Below, in pieces: positions 1 to 10,580 of a stretch of 64,000 nt of DNA (position 1 is its first letter; each line of letters begins with the position of its first letter). The DNA lies in NCBI RefSeq assembly GCF_047663525.1, contig NC_092589.1, positions 79,301,501 to 79,365,500 of the forward strand, in the 5' to 3' direction. The notes beneath the pieces are model-generated. The model did not search any database. It was not told the origin of the DNA and saw only the letters and a list, made by a program, of their open reading frames with translations. The position numbers and the translations under genes were made by a program. This stretch comes from Anas platyrhynchos (lineage: Eukaryota; Chordata; Aves; Anseriformes; Anatidae).

Positions 1-671
1 GCTTGTTTCAGATGGGAGGAGCTCAGATGCATCCCAAAAAACAACTGGAGTCCACAGTTGTTATTTTTTTCCTATGTTCAAAACAAGCTGTAGAACTTAA
101 CAGCAATTATTCCCTGATGAATAAATGAAAAAAAGTGTTCATAGCCACTTGTTAAAGAAGATATAAGAATAAACAATTTCACTTGGTCAAGAATTTTTAC
201 AGCAGCTCACAAGCCAGATTGCTCCCTCTTTGGCTTTGCATTGCTGTTCTCAACTGTAGGTTTGTGGTGCAGAGTGGCTGAACTCAGCTGAGAGTCGTAC
301 TTCTAAAAACCAAAGCAAGAGCAGTGGATGGAGCTGCTGACATTCTGCTGGTACAACATTGGCCTCATGTTTCAGAGACCTATCTCGGAGAACAAGAAGG
401 TTCCTTTTTCTCCTCTCTCATGTTCTGAGTTCATTGCAGGCAGTTCTGATCTGATACAGGGACCTATTATTTGGCTGACAGTCAGGTAAACGCATTTTGA
501 ATAGGAAAAGGGATTGTGAAAGACTCTCCCTGACTCAGACATCAAGCAGTTCTGTGATATAATAGAAAGTGAGAGTGCTCATATCAATTTACATCCTTCT
601 AAACCCATTTAATATGATATAGCAAGTCTTGCCAAATAATACGTGTTTTAATTATAACAATAAAACTACTG
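1..671. other. Upstream non-coding sequence, no gene seen
   Basis: AT-rich sequence without a convincing exon, RNA gene or repeat. The only open frame of note, on the minus strand from about 850 to 599, runs into the CR1 copy that follows and is a chance frame. In other vertebrates NDUFAF4 lies upstream of GPR63, but I see no sequence here that I can assign to it. Confidence 0.6.
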
Positions 672-897
672 GCTAAGACCTGTTTCCACCACCAGAACAG
701 GCTTCCTAGAGAGGTGGTTGACGTCCCATGCCTGTCAGTGTTCAAGAGGCACTTGGACAATGCCCTCAATAATATGCTGTGACTTTTGGTTAGCCCTGGA
801 GTGGTCAGGCAGTGTGCATCCTCTAGATGATCTCCGTAGCTCCTTTCCACTGAACTATTCTATTTGATTCTATTCTATTTGATTCTAACCATAATAA
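672..897 (+). mobile_element. CR1 LINE, 5'-truncated 3' end
   Basis: The segment reads like the 3' untranslated end of an avian CR1 retrotransposon: an opening 'CTTCCTAGAGAGGTGGTTGA' block, then 'GGCACTTGGACAATGCCCT', 'AGCCCTGGAGTGGTCAGGCAG', and a terminal degenerate repeat of the ATTCTATT type at about 876-895. The 5' part is missing, as is usual for CR1 because reverse transcription often stops early. The copy is diverged and carries no intact coding sequence. Confidence 0.85.
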
Positions 898-1104
898 ACT
901 ACCTTGAACCACATAGTCTTTGACCTGAAATTATGAGCTATTGCCTTGCATGTCATATGGCCTTAGGGTTACAAATACAACCTATCTGGTAACTCTTCCT
1001 CCTTGCTGAGCAGTGTTGGCAGTGAGAAGACATAAAGGCTTATCCTAGTCCTTAAAAATTAGCTGGTGTACACAGAAACAGTGATTCTTGGAGATACTTC
1101 ATAG

Positions 1105-1668
1105 CAATTGTCCTGCTCTGCTCTGTGTCGGGGTGTGGCCTCACCTTGAGTACTGTCTGTGGTTTTGGGTGCTATGGAGGAAGGACGTAAGACCGTTAGA
1201 GAGTGTCCAAAGGATTACTATAGAGATGGTGACAGGTCTCAAGGGGAAGACGTATGAGGAGCAGCTGAGGTCCCTTGGTTTGTTTAGACCAAAGCAGAGC
1301 AGGCTGAGGGGAGGCCTCATGGCTACCTGCAGCTCCCTAACAACGGGAGCGGAGGGGCAGGCGCTGAGCTCTGCTCTCTGGGGACAGCGACAGGACCTGA
1401 GGGAACGGCACGGAGCTGGGACAGCGGAGGGTCAGGCTGGGGGTTAGGGAGAGGTTCTGCACCCAGAGGGTGGTCGGGCACTGGGACAGGCTCCCCAGGG
1501 CAGTGGTCACAGCACTGAGCCTGATGGAGTTCAAGAAGCGTTTGGACAGCACTCTCAGACACATGCTCTGATTTTTGGGTGGTCCTGTGAGGAGCCAGCA
1601 GTTGGACTCAGTGATCCTTGTGGGTCCCTTCCAGCTCAAGATATTCCGCGATCCCACGATTTTATGAT
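1105..1668 (+). mobile_element. CR1 LINE fragment with ORF2 C-terminus and 3'UTR
   Basis: The first part (about 1105-1330) translates to the end of CR1 ORF2: a 'PHLEYC'-like motif, then 'LKGKTYEEQLRSLGLF', then 'RLRGG', which is the family's C-terminal signature. The 3'UTR follows with 'GGGACAGGCTCCCCAGGGCA' and 'GGTCCTGTGAGGAGCCAGCA', and ends in a degraded 'ATATTCCGCGATCCCACGAT' tail near 1640-1660. A closely related copy lies on the other strand at 43190-43612. The element ends within about 50-100 bp of the CpG island, so it sits at the edge of the GPR63 promoter region. It appears immobile. Confidence 0.9.
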
Positions 1669-1757
1669 TAATCTTCCCTCCACATACACAGGGGCTGCAG
1701 TAACAGCACCCCAAGGCGCACACCGCGCTGCTGCCCCTGCCTGGCAGGAGGCTCCCC

Positions 1758-1782
1758 CAGACCCAGACCCAGACCCAGACCC
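1758..1782 (+). repeat. (CAGACC)n short tandem repeat
   Basis: About four perfect copies of a CAGACC hexamer at the 5' edge of the CpG island, immediately downstream of the CR1 copy. It could vary in length between individuals. Confidence 0.85.
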
Positions 1783-2159
1783 CCCTCCCGCAGCACCCCA
1801 CCACCTCCGCCTCCCCCTCCCAGCCCCACTCCCGCCGGCCGACCCCTCTCCGCCCGGGGGCGGTCCGGGGGCGGCTCCGCTCCGCCGGGGAGCGCCGTGC
1901 CGCCGCCGGGAGCCGCGGCTCGGCCGGGCCGGAGCGTGCGCCGAGCCCCGGCAGGCGGAGCCGCGGTGCGGGCGGGCGGAGGCGCGGGCGGGGCCCGGCG
2001 GCGCTGCGGCGAGCGGGACACGGGCGGGCGGGCGGCCGCGGGGAGGCTGCCGGCGGGCAGGGCAGGCAGGCAGACGGGGCAAGGCAAAGCAGGCAGGGCA
2101 AGGCAGGCGGGGAGGCGCTGGCTCGCCCGCTCGCCCCTCGCTCCGGCGGTTCCGCGGCG

Positions 2160-2440
2160 CTGCCCGTGCAGCCGAGCCGCCGCCGGGGCGAATGGGGAGG
2201 CGGCGCTGAGCGGGCTGCCCTCCGCGGTGGTGCCGGCGGGCAGGGGCAGCGGCGCCGCGGGCGAGCGATGCCCCTCACTCTGCTGCCTGCGCTGCCCTTC
2301 CTCCTCCTCCTCCTCCTCCTCCTCCTCCTCCTCCTGCCGGCTTCGAAGCTTTTGTTCCCCCCGGCCGCCGCGATGGCAGGGAACTTCCCGCAGGGATGGG
2401 CTCAGGCCGGGGCTCCGCAGGGCGCCGGCCACGCTGCGAG
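2160..2440 (+). other. GPR63: Candidate GPR63 exon 1 (5' boundary unknown)
   Basis: The 3' boundary is supported by a near-consensus donor at 2440/2441 (GAG|GTGAGG). The 5' boundary is a guess, because the transcription start lies somewhere in the CpG island. The exon contains an ATG at 2268 with G at -3, which opens a frame beginning MPLTLLPALPF and running into a leucine tract encoded by the CTC repeat. That frame is still open at the donor and leaves two bases of a codon. The known coding sequence of this receptor family is in a single later exon, so I read this exon as 5' untranslated. Whether the ATG is used as an upstream ORF is discussed in the findings. Confidence 0.5.
2299..2335 (+). 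repeat. (TCC/CTC)n trinucleotide repeat
   Basis: Perfect run of about twelve CTC/TCC triplets inside the CpG island and the candidate first exon. In the + frame opened by the ATG at 2268 it encodes consecutive leucines. On the minus strand it would read as GAG repeats. Confidence 0.95.
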
Positions 2441-4476
2441 GTGAGGCGAGGCGAGGGGGCTCTGCCCTCCCCGGGGGGCGCAGCGGGGGCCCGGCGGGGG
2501 TCCCCCGGGGGGGCGGCGGCGGCGGCGGGGCCTCGGCACGGCGGGAGCGGCGTTTCCGGCCCGGTGCCGGCCGCCGGGAGCTGGCCTCGCCCTGCCCTGT
2601 CCTGCCCGGGGCGGCGGGGAGCTGCCGGGTGTCGCCTTCCCGTCCTAATCGCGCAAAAGTCTGCGAGCAGCCGGGACCCGCCGCTGGCGTGGCCGGTGTC
2701 CCGTAGGCGCATGGTGCTCCCGCTGCGGGAGGCGCTCCTGTGGCAAGAAGAAGCGCCTGGCTTCGTGTACCAGCTATTCTGCAACGAGTGCGCTCTTTTC
2801 AGCGAGGTCTCCTGCATGCTTCGCTTCTAAAAGTCACCATACAGCGCAGGGTGAAGTAGTTAAAGCGTGCGATGAAGTTTTCCTCGCTAACAGTCAAAAC
2901 ACTTTTTGAGGAAAATGGGATGTGCGTGCACAGGCAGGTGGTAGTGACACGCACAGCCCAAATGGCCTGAGCGGGGTTACGGTCTGTGCCCAAGAGGATG
3001 CCTAAACAAAATTGTTATCGAACTCGATTGTGAAAGGGACAGCTTAGTACAGGTTAAACAGACTGTTTCTAGCTACCTGAAACTGCAGAGGGGTTTCAGA
3101 GAGTATTACTTACACTGAGCAGCTGTCTGCTGACAGCCCTCAAATGTATTTTTACTGTTGTTTTTGCGCTGTTACCTGTTGTGAAAATGTATTTGCCAAC
3201 GCTGCTGTAGCCAAGTTTCCAGAATAACATAATTGATTCACTTGTAATTATATTTTTCGTCTGCAGAAGCAGATTTGGTAATGACTGGTAATTAGTAGGA
3301 TTATAATTTCTAAATAACTTTTGTTAGAAATATTTACTGCCAGATGATCATCCCTCAGAAACCCGGCTTCTTATGCTGTTTTGCATGACTCATTTATTAG
3401 GGGGTGGCCTTACTGTATGAGGGCATATCAAATATATAGAACTTTTTTTTTTTGTTTGTTAAATGGAAGAAAATAAGATGAGGCCGTGGATGTCAGTAGA
3501 TCACATGCAAGGAACAAGCTGAAGAAACAGGAACAAGCCAAGATGAGCTCATTTTTAATTCTTGTGTACTATGATATGTAGATAATTTTTGTGTACTTAA
3601 TGGTATGTGACATTTAAAACTGTTCTCCAAGAGTAACAGCAGATAGAGCTCGGAGATGCTACCTCCGTTACTCTCCCAGTTAATTAAATGTACCCGTGGT
3701 TGTTCTCTGGTCCTGAAGCCAGTCACTCTTGTCACTGCTGCTTGCCTCTGCTACCTTCCTGAACAGGGCTGCTGAATATAAGCAAGTGGTTGTGACTGTT
3801 CCCTGGGCTGTGCTGACCCCAAGTCATGCCCAAGAATTGCATGGGGGAGCTGTGGTGGCCTGTGTGAGAAGCACGCCATGCTGGCCTGTAGCACTTGGGC
3901 ACTCAGCGTGACCGAGTAAGCTGCATCGCCCAGGGATGGTTCCTGGTGTTGTTGGGTTTGCTGGTGTGGGCTTAGGCTGTTGGTAACGCTGGAAGTACTA
4001 AGTAGTCTCTCTTAACTCTGTGCTCAGTCACCATGATCTAACTTGCCTGCATCCAGGAGCTTGGGCACTATGAAACTCCACTTCTATGCAGAAAACTGCC
4101 AGGGCGCTTCTTCCTCTACTTGTGTGGGTGGGTGCGGAGGGAGTAGGTGCAGGCTGGGCGGCCTTCCCACTTGCTCCAAAGGGAAGGGTGGTCAGGGCAG
4201 GAGCAAGGCCTACACAGCTTCCTTCTGCTTGTCTGGGACCGTTCTTCGGGACAGCACGTGCCCGTGAGCCGTCCCAGTGGCCAGCTGTCAGTGCATCCAT
4301 GGCATGTAGTTCAGATGTTTTCCTAATCACTTTGCTAAGAGGAACAGAGCAAGTAACTTTCTAAAATGCTCTAAAGATTATTTACTTTTAGATGCCTGGA
4401 GAGATTACTAGCCTGTTAAAAGTGTTAGACTGGATATTTAAAATCAATCTTGTGGACCCTGGACATGATTACTGTC

Positions 4477-4497
4477 TTTTTTTTTTTTTTTTTTTTT
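4477..4497. repeat. poly(T) tract
   Basis: Uninterrupted run of 21 T residues in the intron. Confidence 0.95.
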
Positions 4498-7400
4498 CAC
4501 TGCAGTTACAAACAAAGCCTGCGTAGTTTGTAGCATTCTGTAAATGTGTGGTTTTGTTCACAGTGTTGCAGTATCTCATAGTTTGGTTCAGTAATGAAAT
4601 GGTGCTAGTAGAAGTGTTGAATTTTATGCTGTGCTTGATTTGGGGGTATCGGTATGTCTAGGTAATCTTATGTAATAGTCTCATGAATAATTTTCCAAGC
4701 AAATCTAAAAGATATTAAATTTAATTGTTACAAGTTAGGAAAGTGAGGCAAGAGGAAGAGTGACTTCTCATGTAAGGACTCTCAGTCACAGAACCTAGAA
4801 TTAGAATCTCAGGCAGAAAACGAATCTGTCAGGTTGCACTGCCTCTCATAGACTTATCAAATACTTTAATAGAAAGGTGTATTTTTTCTGTGTATTTGCA
4901 GCTAGCAGCTGTTTTTTGCTAATCTAGCTGGTAGCGCAGTTCAAAGTTAAGTAGGAAAATAGTTCAGTTGCCTCATTTTCAGTTGTGGATACTGCTTAAA
5001 TATTACCTAAACCGCACATGTTGCGATGGGACTTGGTATATACTGTAAAGTACTTTCCCAAACAAGTTGTTTAAGCTGAGGTCTCAGTGAAATTCCATTC
5101 AACTCCATTTGAATGGAAATTTACAAAATATTAATCTCAACATTAAGACATTTCAACATGCACTTTAGGAGAAAGGCGAGCTTTCCTTTTCTTCGCCCTC
5201 TATGTAGAAGCACTGATTCAGTAAGATATTTACACTGAGGCACGTGTTCAAGTGTTGGAGTCCCCCCACTGGTTTGAATGGCACTTAGAGAAATCTCTTG
5301 CATAACTGTAACCTAATTTACCTCAATATAGATGTAGATTATACACTAGCCGTGTTTAAAAGAACGTTGTTCAGACCACATAAGCACATAAGTGTTTGAA
5401 AATTTAAAGCTATGAAGTGTTGGTGATGTGGGCTTTGGGAGCTATGCTTTATACTATCTAGGATACATTTTTTTTTCAGAGCATTTACCATTTAAAATCA
5501 GGCAGCCAAAATTAGCGGATGATTTTTGCATCCCTTCCTTGATTTTCTCCTCCTTGGAGTTACTAATGCGAGCTTTGAACTGTGTTGATTAAATACGACA
5601 TGGTAACACGCAATAATTGTGGAGAACACAAGTGCTGGGCCTTCCGAAGGAAGTTGGATTGTGTGTGGATAAATAGTATTTAGTCATGTAATTAAAGGCT
5701 CTGTCGTGGCATTTAATTAGATTTCCCTAACTGTTACTTCTCAAGTTTTGAGAGGCTGACTTTCAAACCGTAGTAGTGCTTATTTTTTTTTAACATTGTT
5801 TATGGGTGTGTATTTCTTGCTTTTTTTTTTTTTTTCCATCCCCAAAGCAAATGGATACAAGTTAAGTGTTTTTTTTTCGTGGCATAGCTACAATCACTTC
5901 CTATGTTCTTGGCAGATTTAGAACCTGTAGATGCTAGTTCAGGCTTTAACTAGCTGCACTTGTAGCAGTCGTTTTTGATTCATGCATGGATTAATAATGA
6001 AGGGAAATAGAATGTTATATACATGGGTAATAAAGATGAGTATCTCAATTATCCCATGGTATCTCTCAATTTTTATATAATATTGCTGACGTGAGGAGGA
6101 TGGCAAAACTTTGGGATATGGTTCCTGTTCTGTTGTCTGCAGGGCAATGCTGTCTGGTGAATTTACTGTTGTTTTCCCCACAATATTTTACCCTTACTGC
6201 CCTGTTTCTTCTGGGCTGTCTTGTTGGCCAGCTGCTTGCTGTGTTTTTCTGCCAGATTCTTCCCTTGGTTGATTTCATATATAATTTCTGGTTGCTGGTC
6301 ATTTTAATTGGGCAGTTAGAGTATTTCATCCTAATCTAGTTTGCAGCCCTCTAGTCTCCTTGAAGTTTCTCATTTCTTTCTCCCACGTGATCATGCATTG
6401 TATTTTCCAGCAGGTGCTTGCGTCATTGTGGGCAGTGAATGGATGCTGGTGCTTTAGGAGGTAAATCTAAGTCTTCAACATTAGCTTCTAAAAGCTAGCT
6501 AGCTTGTACTGTGGTGTTTTTTTTTTTTTTTGTTTGTTTGTTTTTTCAACCTCATTAGATTTATGGACTCCTGCACAGCAAATTGAAACCCAGTAACAAC
6601 AGGCTAGCTTTGAAGGAAGTTGGGAATAATCTGTGGACTATGGCAACTCTGAGATAATTTTAACGAGCTTTCCAGGCACCTGTATGGTCAATGGAGAAAA
6701 GTAAGCTTGTCCAGAAAGAGTTTTATCCCACCTATGGTTGAATTACACTCTCTGTGTGTCTGCTTAGTGTGCTGAGAGTCCTGATGGCTCTTCTAGCCTT
6801 GCTGTCCACCTTTTAGAACAGCTACGTTCACACAACGTTAATTCTTAATGAGCACCTTTGCGGTTCTTAATTTTCTTGTAATTATTCAATATACGGTCAA
6901 ATGCCTTATTTACAACCCCGAATGTGTAATAATTAATGTTAATGAATGCTTCTATGGCAGGGTTATCTCTGTTCTTCGGGAGCAATATGTTATCTTCATG
7001 ACCGTACTGTTTTGTGCAAGTTGTCTCTGTATTTTAAGAACAGTGCTGTGCTAGATGCAGATTTACAGGAAAAACTTCACAAACAGAGGATGTTTGGTTT
7101 GCGTTGCTTTGAAAACGAGGGGAAAATTTTGCAACAGATAGGGAGAAAGTGTATTTTTGATTCAAGTTACAAAATAATACTTCTGTCTTTCTAAAGCTAT
7201 CTTAAACTTGATACAAGATACTACTTAGAAATAGTTACCGATGCAAGTTTTCTGCATCAGTAGTATAATTCACAAAATTATCCCTTTCAAAGGATTGTAC
7301 AAGGTTCATTGTGTATAATGATAGAAAAGAAGGTGTGATATCTTGTGAAAAATAGATTACTTTTTTTTTGTCAGACTTGAAAAGTAATTTGAAAACACAT

Positions 7401-10400
7401 GATATTATGTGCTGATTAAATTCGTATCTTCAGTAGATGTTATTCCAACAAGCCTTTTATTACTTGTTCATTTAGATTTAGAATCTTCTGTCAGTTGTCA
7501 CTTCTGAATTTTCTTGAAACATTTTTGGAGCCTTGTGTGCTTTTTGTGGATGTGTTTTAAAGTAGATGCACATAATGTGTTTGTGATCTTCTGATTGCTC
7601 TATCAGTAAGTCTATGTGCATAGCCTTTATATTTTGTATTAATTCTAAAGGCAGATATTATTTCAAACTATTTGTATCCATGTTTACTGTGCTTCCCATT
7701 ACTACCAAAATCTTTTTATGTCACAAAGTAAAAACCTCCAAACCAAATTCCAACCTTTGTTGGAACCTGTACCTTCGTACAACCAACGTCTACCCAAAGA
7801 TGCGCCATCAAACATCAAAAGAGTAAGTTTGCATTTGCTTTTCCTCAGAAGTACTCAGTGGTACCCCAGACTTTTGTATGCTCATATTGAGTACTCTGGA
7901 CAAGTTTTTGTGTGGCCTGGAGAGAAGCTACCTCTTTATTTTTGGTACAAAATGAACTGAGTAGCAGTGGGGCCTCCCACCTCTTGCCTTATCTCTGATT
8001 TGAAGGGTTCGTGAGTCGACAGAGCTGAGAAATTAATTCCATCCTTCACACTACCACATCTTCAGTATGTCTGCTCAGGCTCCAAGTGTGTCATTTATGA
8101 TAAGGAGGTGGCATTTGAAACAAATTTGGCAATATTTAATGCTGACTCACAATAACACGTTTGGAGTATTTATAACAGGCAGAGGTTGTACTATGCTGTA
8201 CTGGTATCAGGACATCTGCCATAAGAAATTTCCATCGCAGTTGTTATGTGAGCACAGGGATGGGGCTGAGAGCTCTGGCTGAGGGAAGTTCAGAGCCTTT
8301 TCCCTCCCTGTTCCCTTTGTTTTGATAAGAAGGCAAGTTTGGGCTGCATACATCTCTTCTAGAAATATCAAAGCGTAAAGTCTCAGGTAATAGCACTTCT
8401 GCTGTTACACTGCTAGATCCAAACGAGCTGGATTACATGTGTGGTTCACAGCCACCACAAATGATAGACTTGAAAAAGCATCCCCACAGCACGTTGGCTG
8501 TGTGGTGATGTGCTTCTAGCTATCACCAGCAAGGCAGAGATTGTACTCCCTATATAATTCCCTCAGGTTTCCCTGCTGTTCTCAAAGGCTGTCTCTGTTC
8601 CTGGGAGGCATGCACCTATCAAGCATTATGCAGCTGTTGCGCAGAAGCATACATCTGAGGCAGTTGGTTCAGACAGTACAGACGCATGCAGACAGATGGA
8701 GAAACATAAAGACGGGGCATTCATATACAACATTCTTAAGAAACAAGATTATTGTTTCGGCTATCTGTTTTAGTTTAGATGAATTTAGCGTTCCAGAAAT
8801 TCATGTTCTGTCTGATTGCGGACCAAGCTGATGTGATTACTTCAGAGCTCTGTTGAAATTAGGTGAGATCGGTCTAGTAGGAAGGAAATGGGGGCTGGGG
8901 GAGAAGCAAACACTGCTGAGGGAGTAGAGCACCCTAAGATGGTGAGCTGGGGATTTGTACTGGTGAGCATGTAAGGCAGTTGCCAGACGCTGCCCAAAGG
9001 CCTGCCCAGTTTGCTGCTCAGTCTGGGGGCTGCTACAAAGCTAGGCTCTAACTGTTTCAAAGAGTTGTTATCTACATATTTGAAAAGATTACGTGCATTT
9101 TGAAAACATATTCTAAGAAAGAGTTTAATCAACTCTATCTGTTAATAGACCATCTCCTGAGAAGTTCTGGTCGCTCATGTAGCACAGAAGTGTTTGAATA
9201 CATAAGTGATTTTAGAGTGATGTTTGGGTATTTGACCCATTTCTTCCCTCACATGGGAGGAAAGCAAGGAAGAGCTAGCATTGTGTCTGTCTGACAGTCA
9301 GCCCTGTTTTGTTCTCTCTCGGAACCAGCCACCAAAGCATCTAGGAAATGTTGGTTGTACATGTATTCAGCAGTCAGGTGGGATTGAACTTGCAGTTACT
9401 CTTCCAGTCAGATTTCCCATAAGAAGAACTCATGTAAGTATAGCCCTGCTGCAGTCTTCTTCAAGGGAATCACTGAGAGTCTGGATTCTGTGTTAAGTAT
9501 TCCTACAGGAATGCAAGCCAGTGCATAGCAGTGAAAAGCACTGCTTGGCTCCTCGCCGATGGAGAGTCCTGATTTATGAAAGAGAAATCTCTCTTTGGTG
9601 GTTGTCAGCAGATCAGGCAATATGGACTTGTGTTCTGCCACCACCACATGGTGTGGGCAGGCAAAGCTGCAAACGCCTTTTCGTTGAAATGGTTCACTGC
9701 GTGGCAAAACCATTTTGTGGGTTAGAGACCCTCAGCTCACCATTGGTGAGCCTGTGTGAGATGTAGGCAATGGAGAAGTTCCCTCTGTGTATGTAACCGA
9801 TGAGCTTGCCTGCTAGGTTAGAGCTGAATTTCATTTGCAGGTTGGTGTTGCTAAATTTGTGCAAATGGTATGCATGTGAGGTGCATTCTGCTATTTAAAG
9901 TTGTGTCCCTTCGTCCTGGGGGAAGATGCCCTGGCGATAGGTATTCAGTTTCATCTTTGCACTGGTGTAGCCAAACTGAATTTTTAGTTACCCTCCAATC
10001 TCAGAACTGGCTCTCCTGAATATTTGTATCTTATCTAAAGGTTTGGGGGTGACTAAACATAGCAAATTACTTCAGGGAGCGCTGGAAAAAACACTGTGAG
10101 AAAGGCTTGTCTTGAGTCACAGATTAGGGATGAGCTGGATCCACATGAGATAGGAGCTGTTTTGTGGGCTAGCCTGAGGCTGTGGAACGCCCTAAGGATC
10201 ATCGCACAGCTGGACAGCACTTTCTGCTTCTAATACAAGACACCCGTGCTGACATAGTCTCTGACATAAATGCTGCAAATATGTAACATGCATATTAAAG
10301 TAAACCTGCAAGCAACAGAGAACCACAACTGATTCTGCTCCCAGAAGAGACCAGTCAGCATAAGGTGCTCCTTTGGATGTGCTTTTCCCACCACAAAGAG

Positions 10401-10562
10401 GGTTTAGAGAGTGTGTGACAGGTTGTATTGCTGAGTACGCTGTGAAAATGGTGGAAAAATGCATATTTATCATTCTTGGGTTCCTAACAATGAGTTAATG
10501 CTGCTGTTGAGGACTAGATTCTTATTTTAGTGTTTATAAATGATAGTTGTAGTTCTAGATGC

Positions 10563-10580
10563 AATAATAATAATAATAAT
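10563..10580. repeat. (AAT)n microsatellite
   Basis: About six AAT repeats followed by an A-rich tail. Confidence 0.9.

Larger units (their letters stand above)
1700..2710 (+). promoter_or_regulatory. GPR63: CpG island, probable GPR63 promoter
   Basis: The sequence changes abruptly from AT-rich to very GC-rich and CpG-dense between about 1700 and 2710, then returns to AT-rich. GC-box-like GGGGGCGG motifs occur at about 1856-1875, and I see no TATA box. Islands of this kind mark housekeeping or broadly used vertebrate promoters. A strong splice donor on the + strand at 2440/2441, and the coding exon of GPR63 downstream on the same strand with no other gene between, suggest this is its promoter and first exon. 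The transcription start cannot be fixed by eye. Many overlapping open frames on both strands here come from GC richness and are not evidence of coding. Confidence 0.7.

Noticed and set aside
1337..2830. Several long overlapping open frames on both strands (up to 313 codons)
   Set aside because: They lie in a CpG island where stop codons are rare, overlap in many frames, consist of low-complexity Arg/Pro/Ala/Gly sequence, and run into the CR1 copy.
6091..6339. 82-codon hydrophobic + frame with an 87-codon minus frame opposite
   Set aside because: Both strands are open over the same bases, no family is recognised, and there are no convincing splice borders or promoter. Most likely chance in T-rich sequence.
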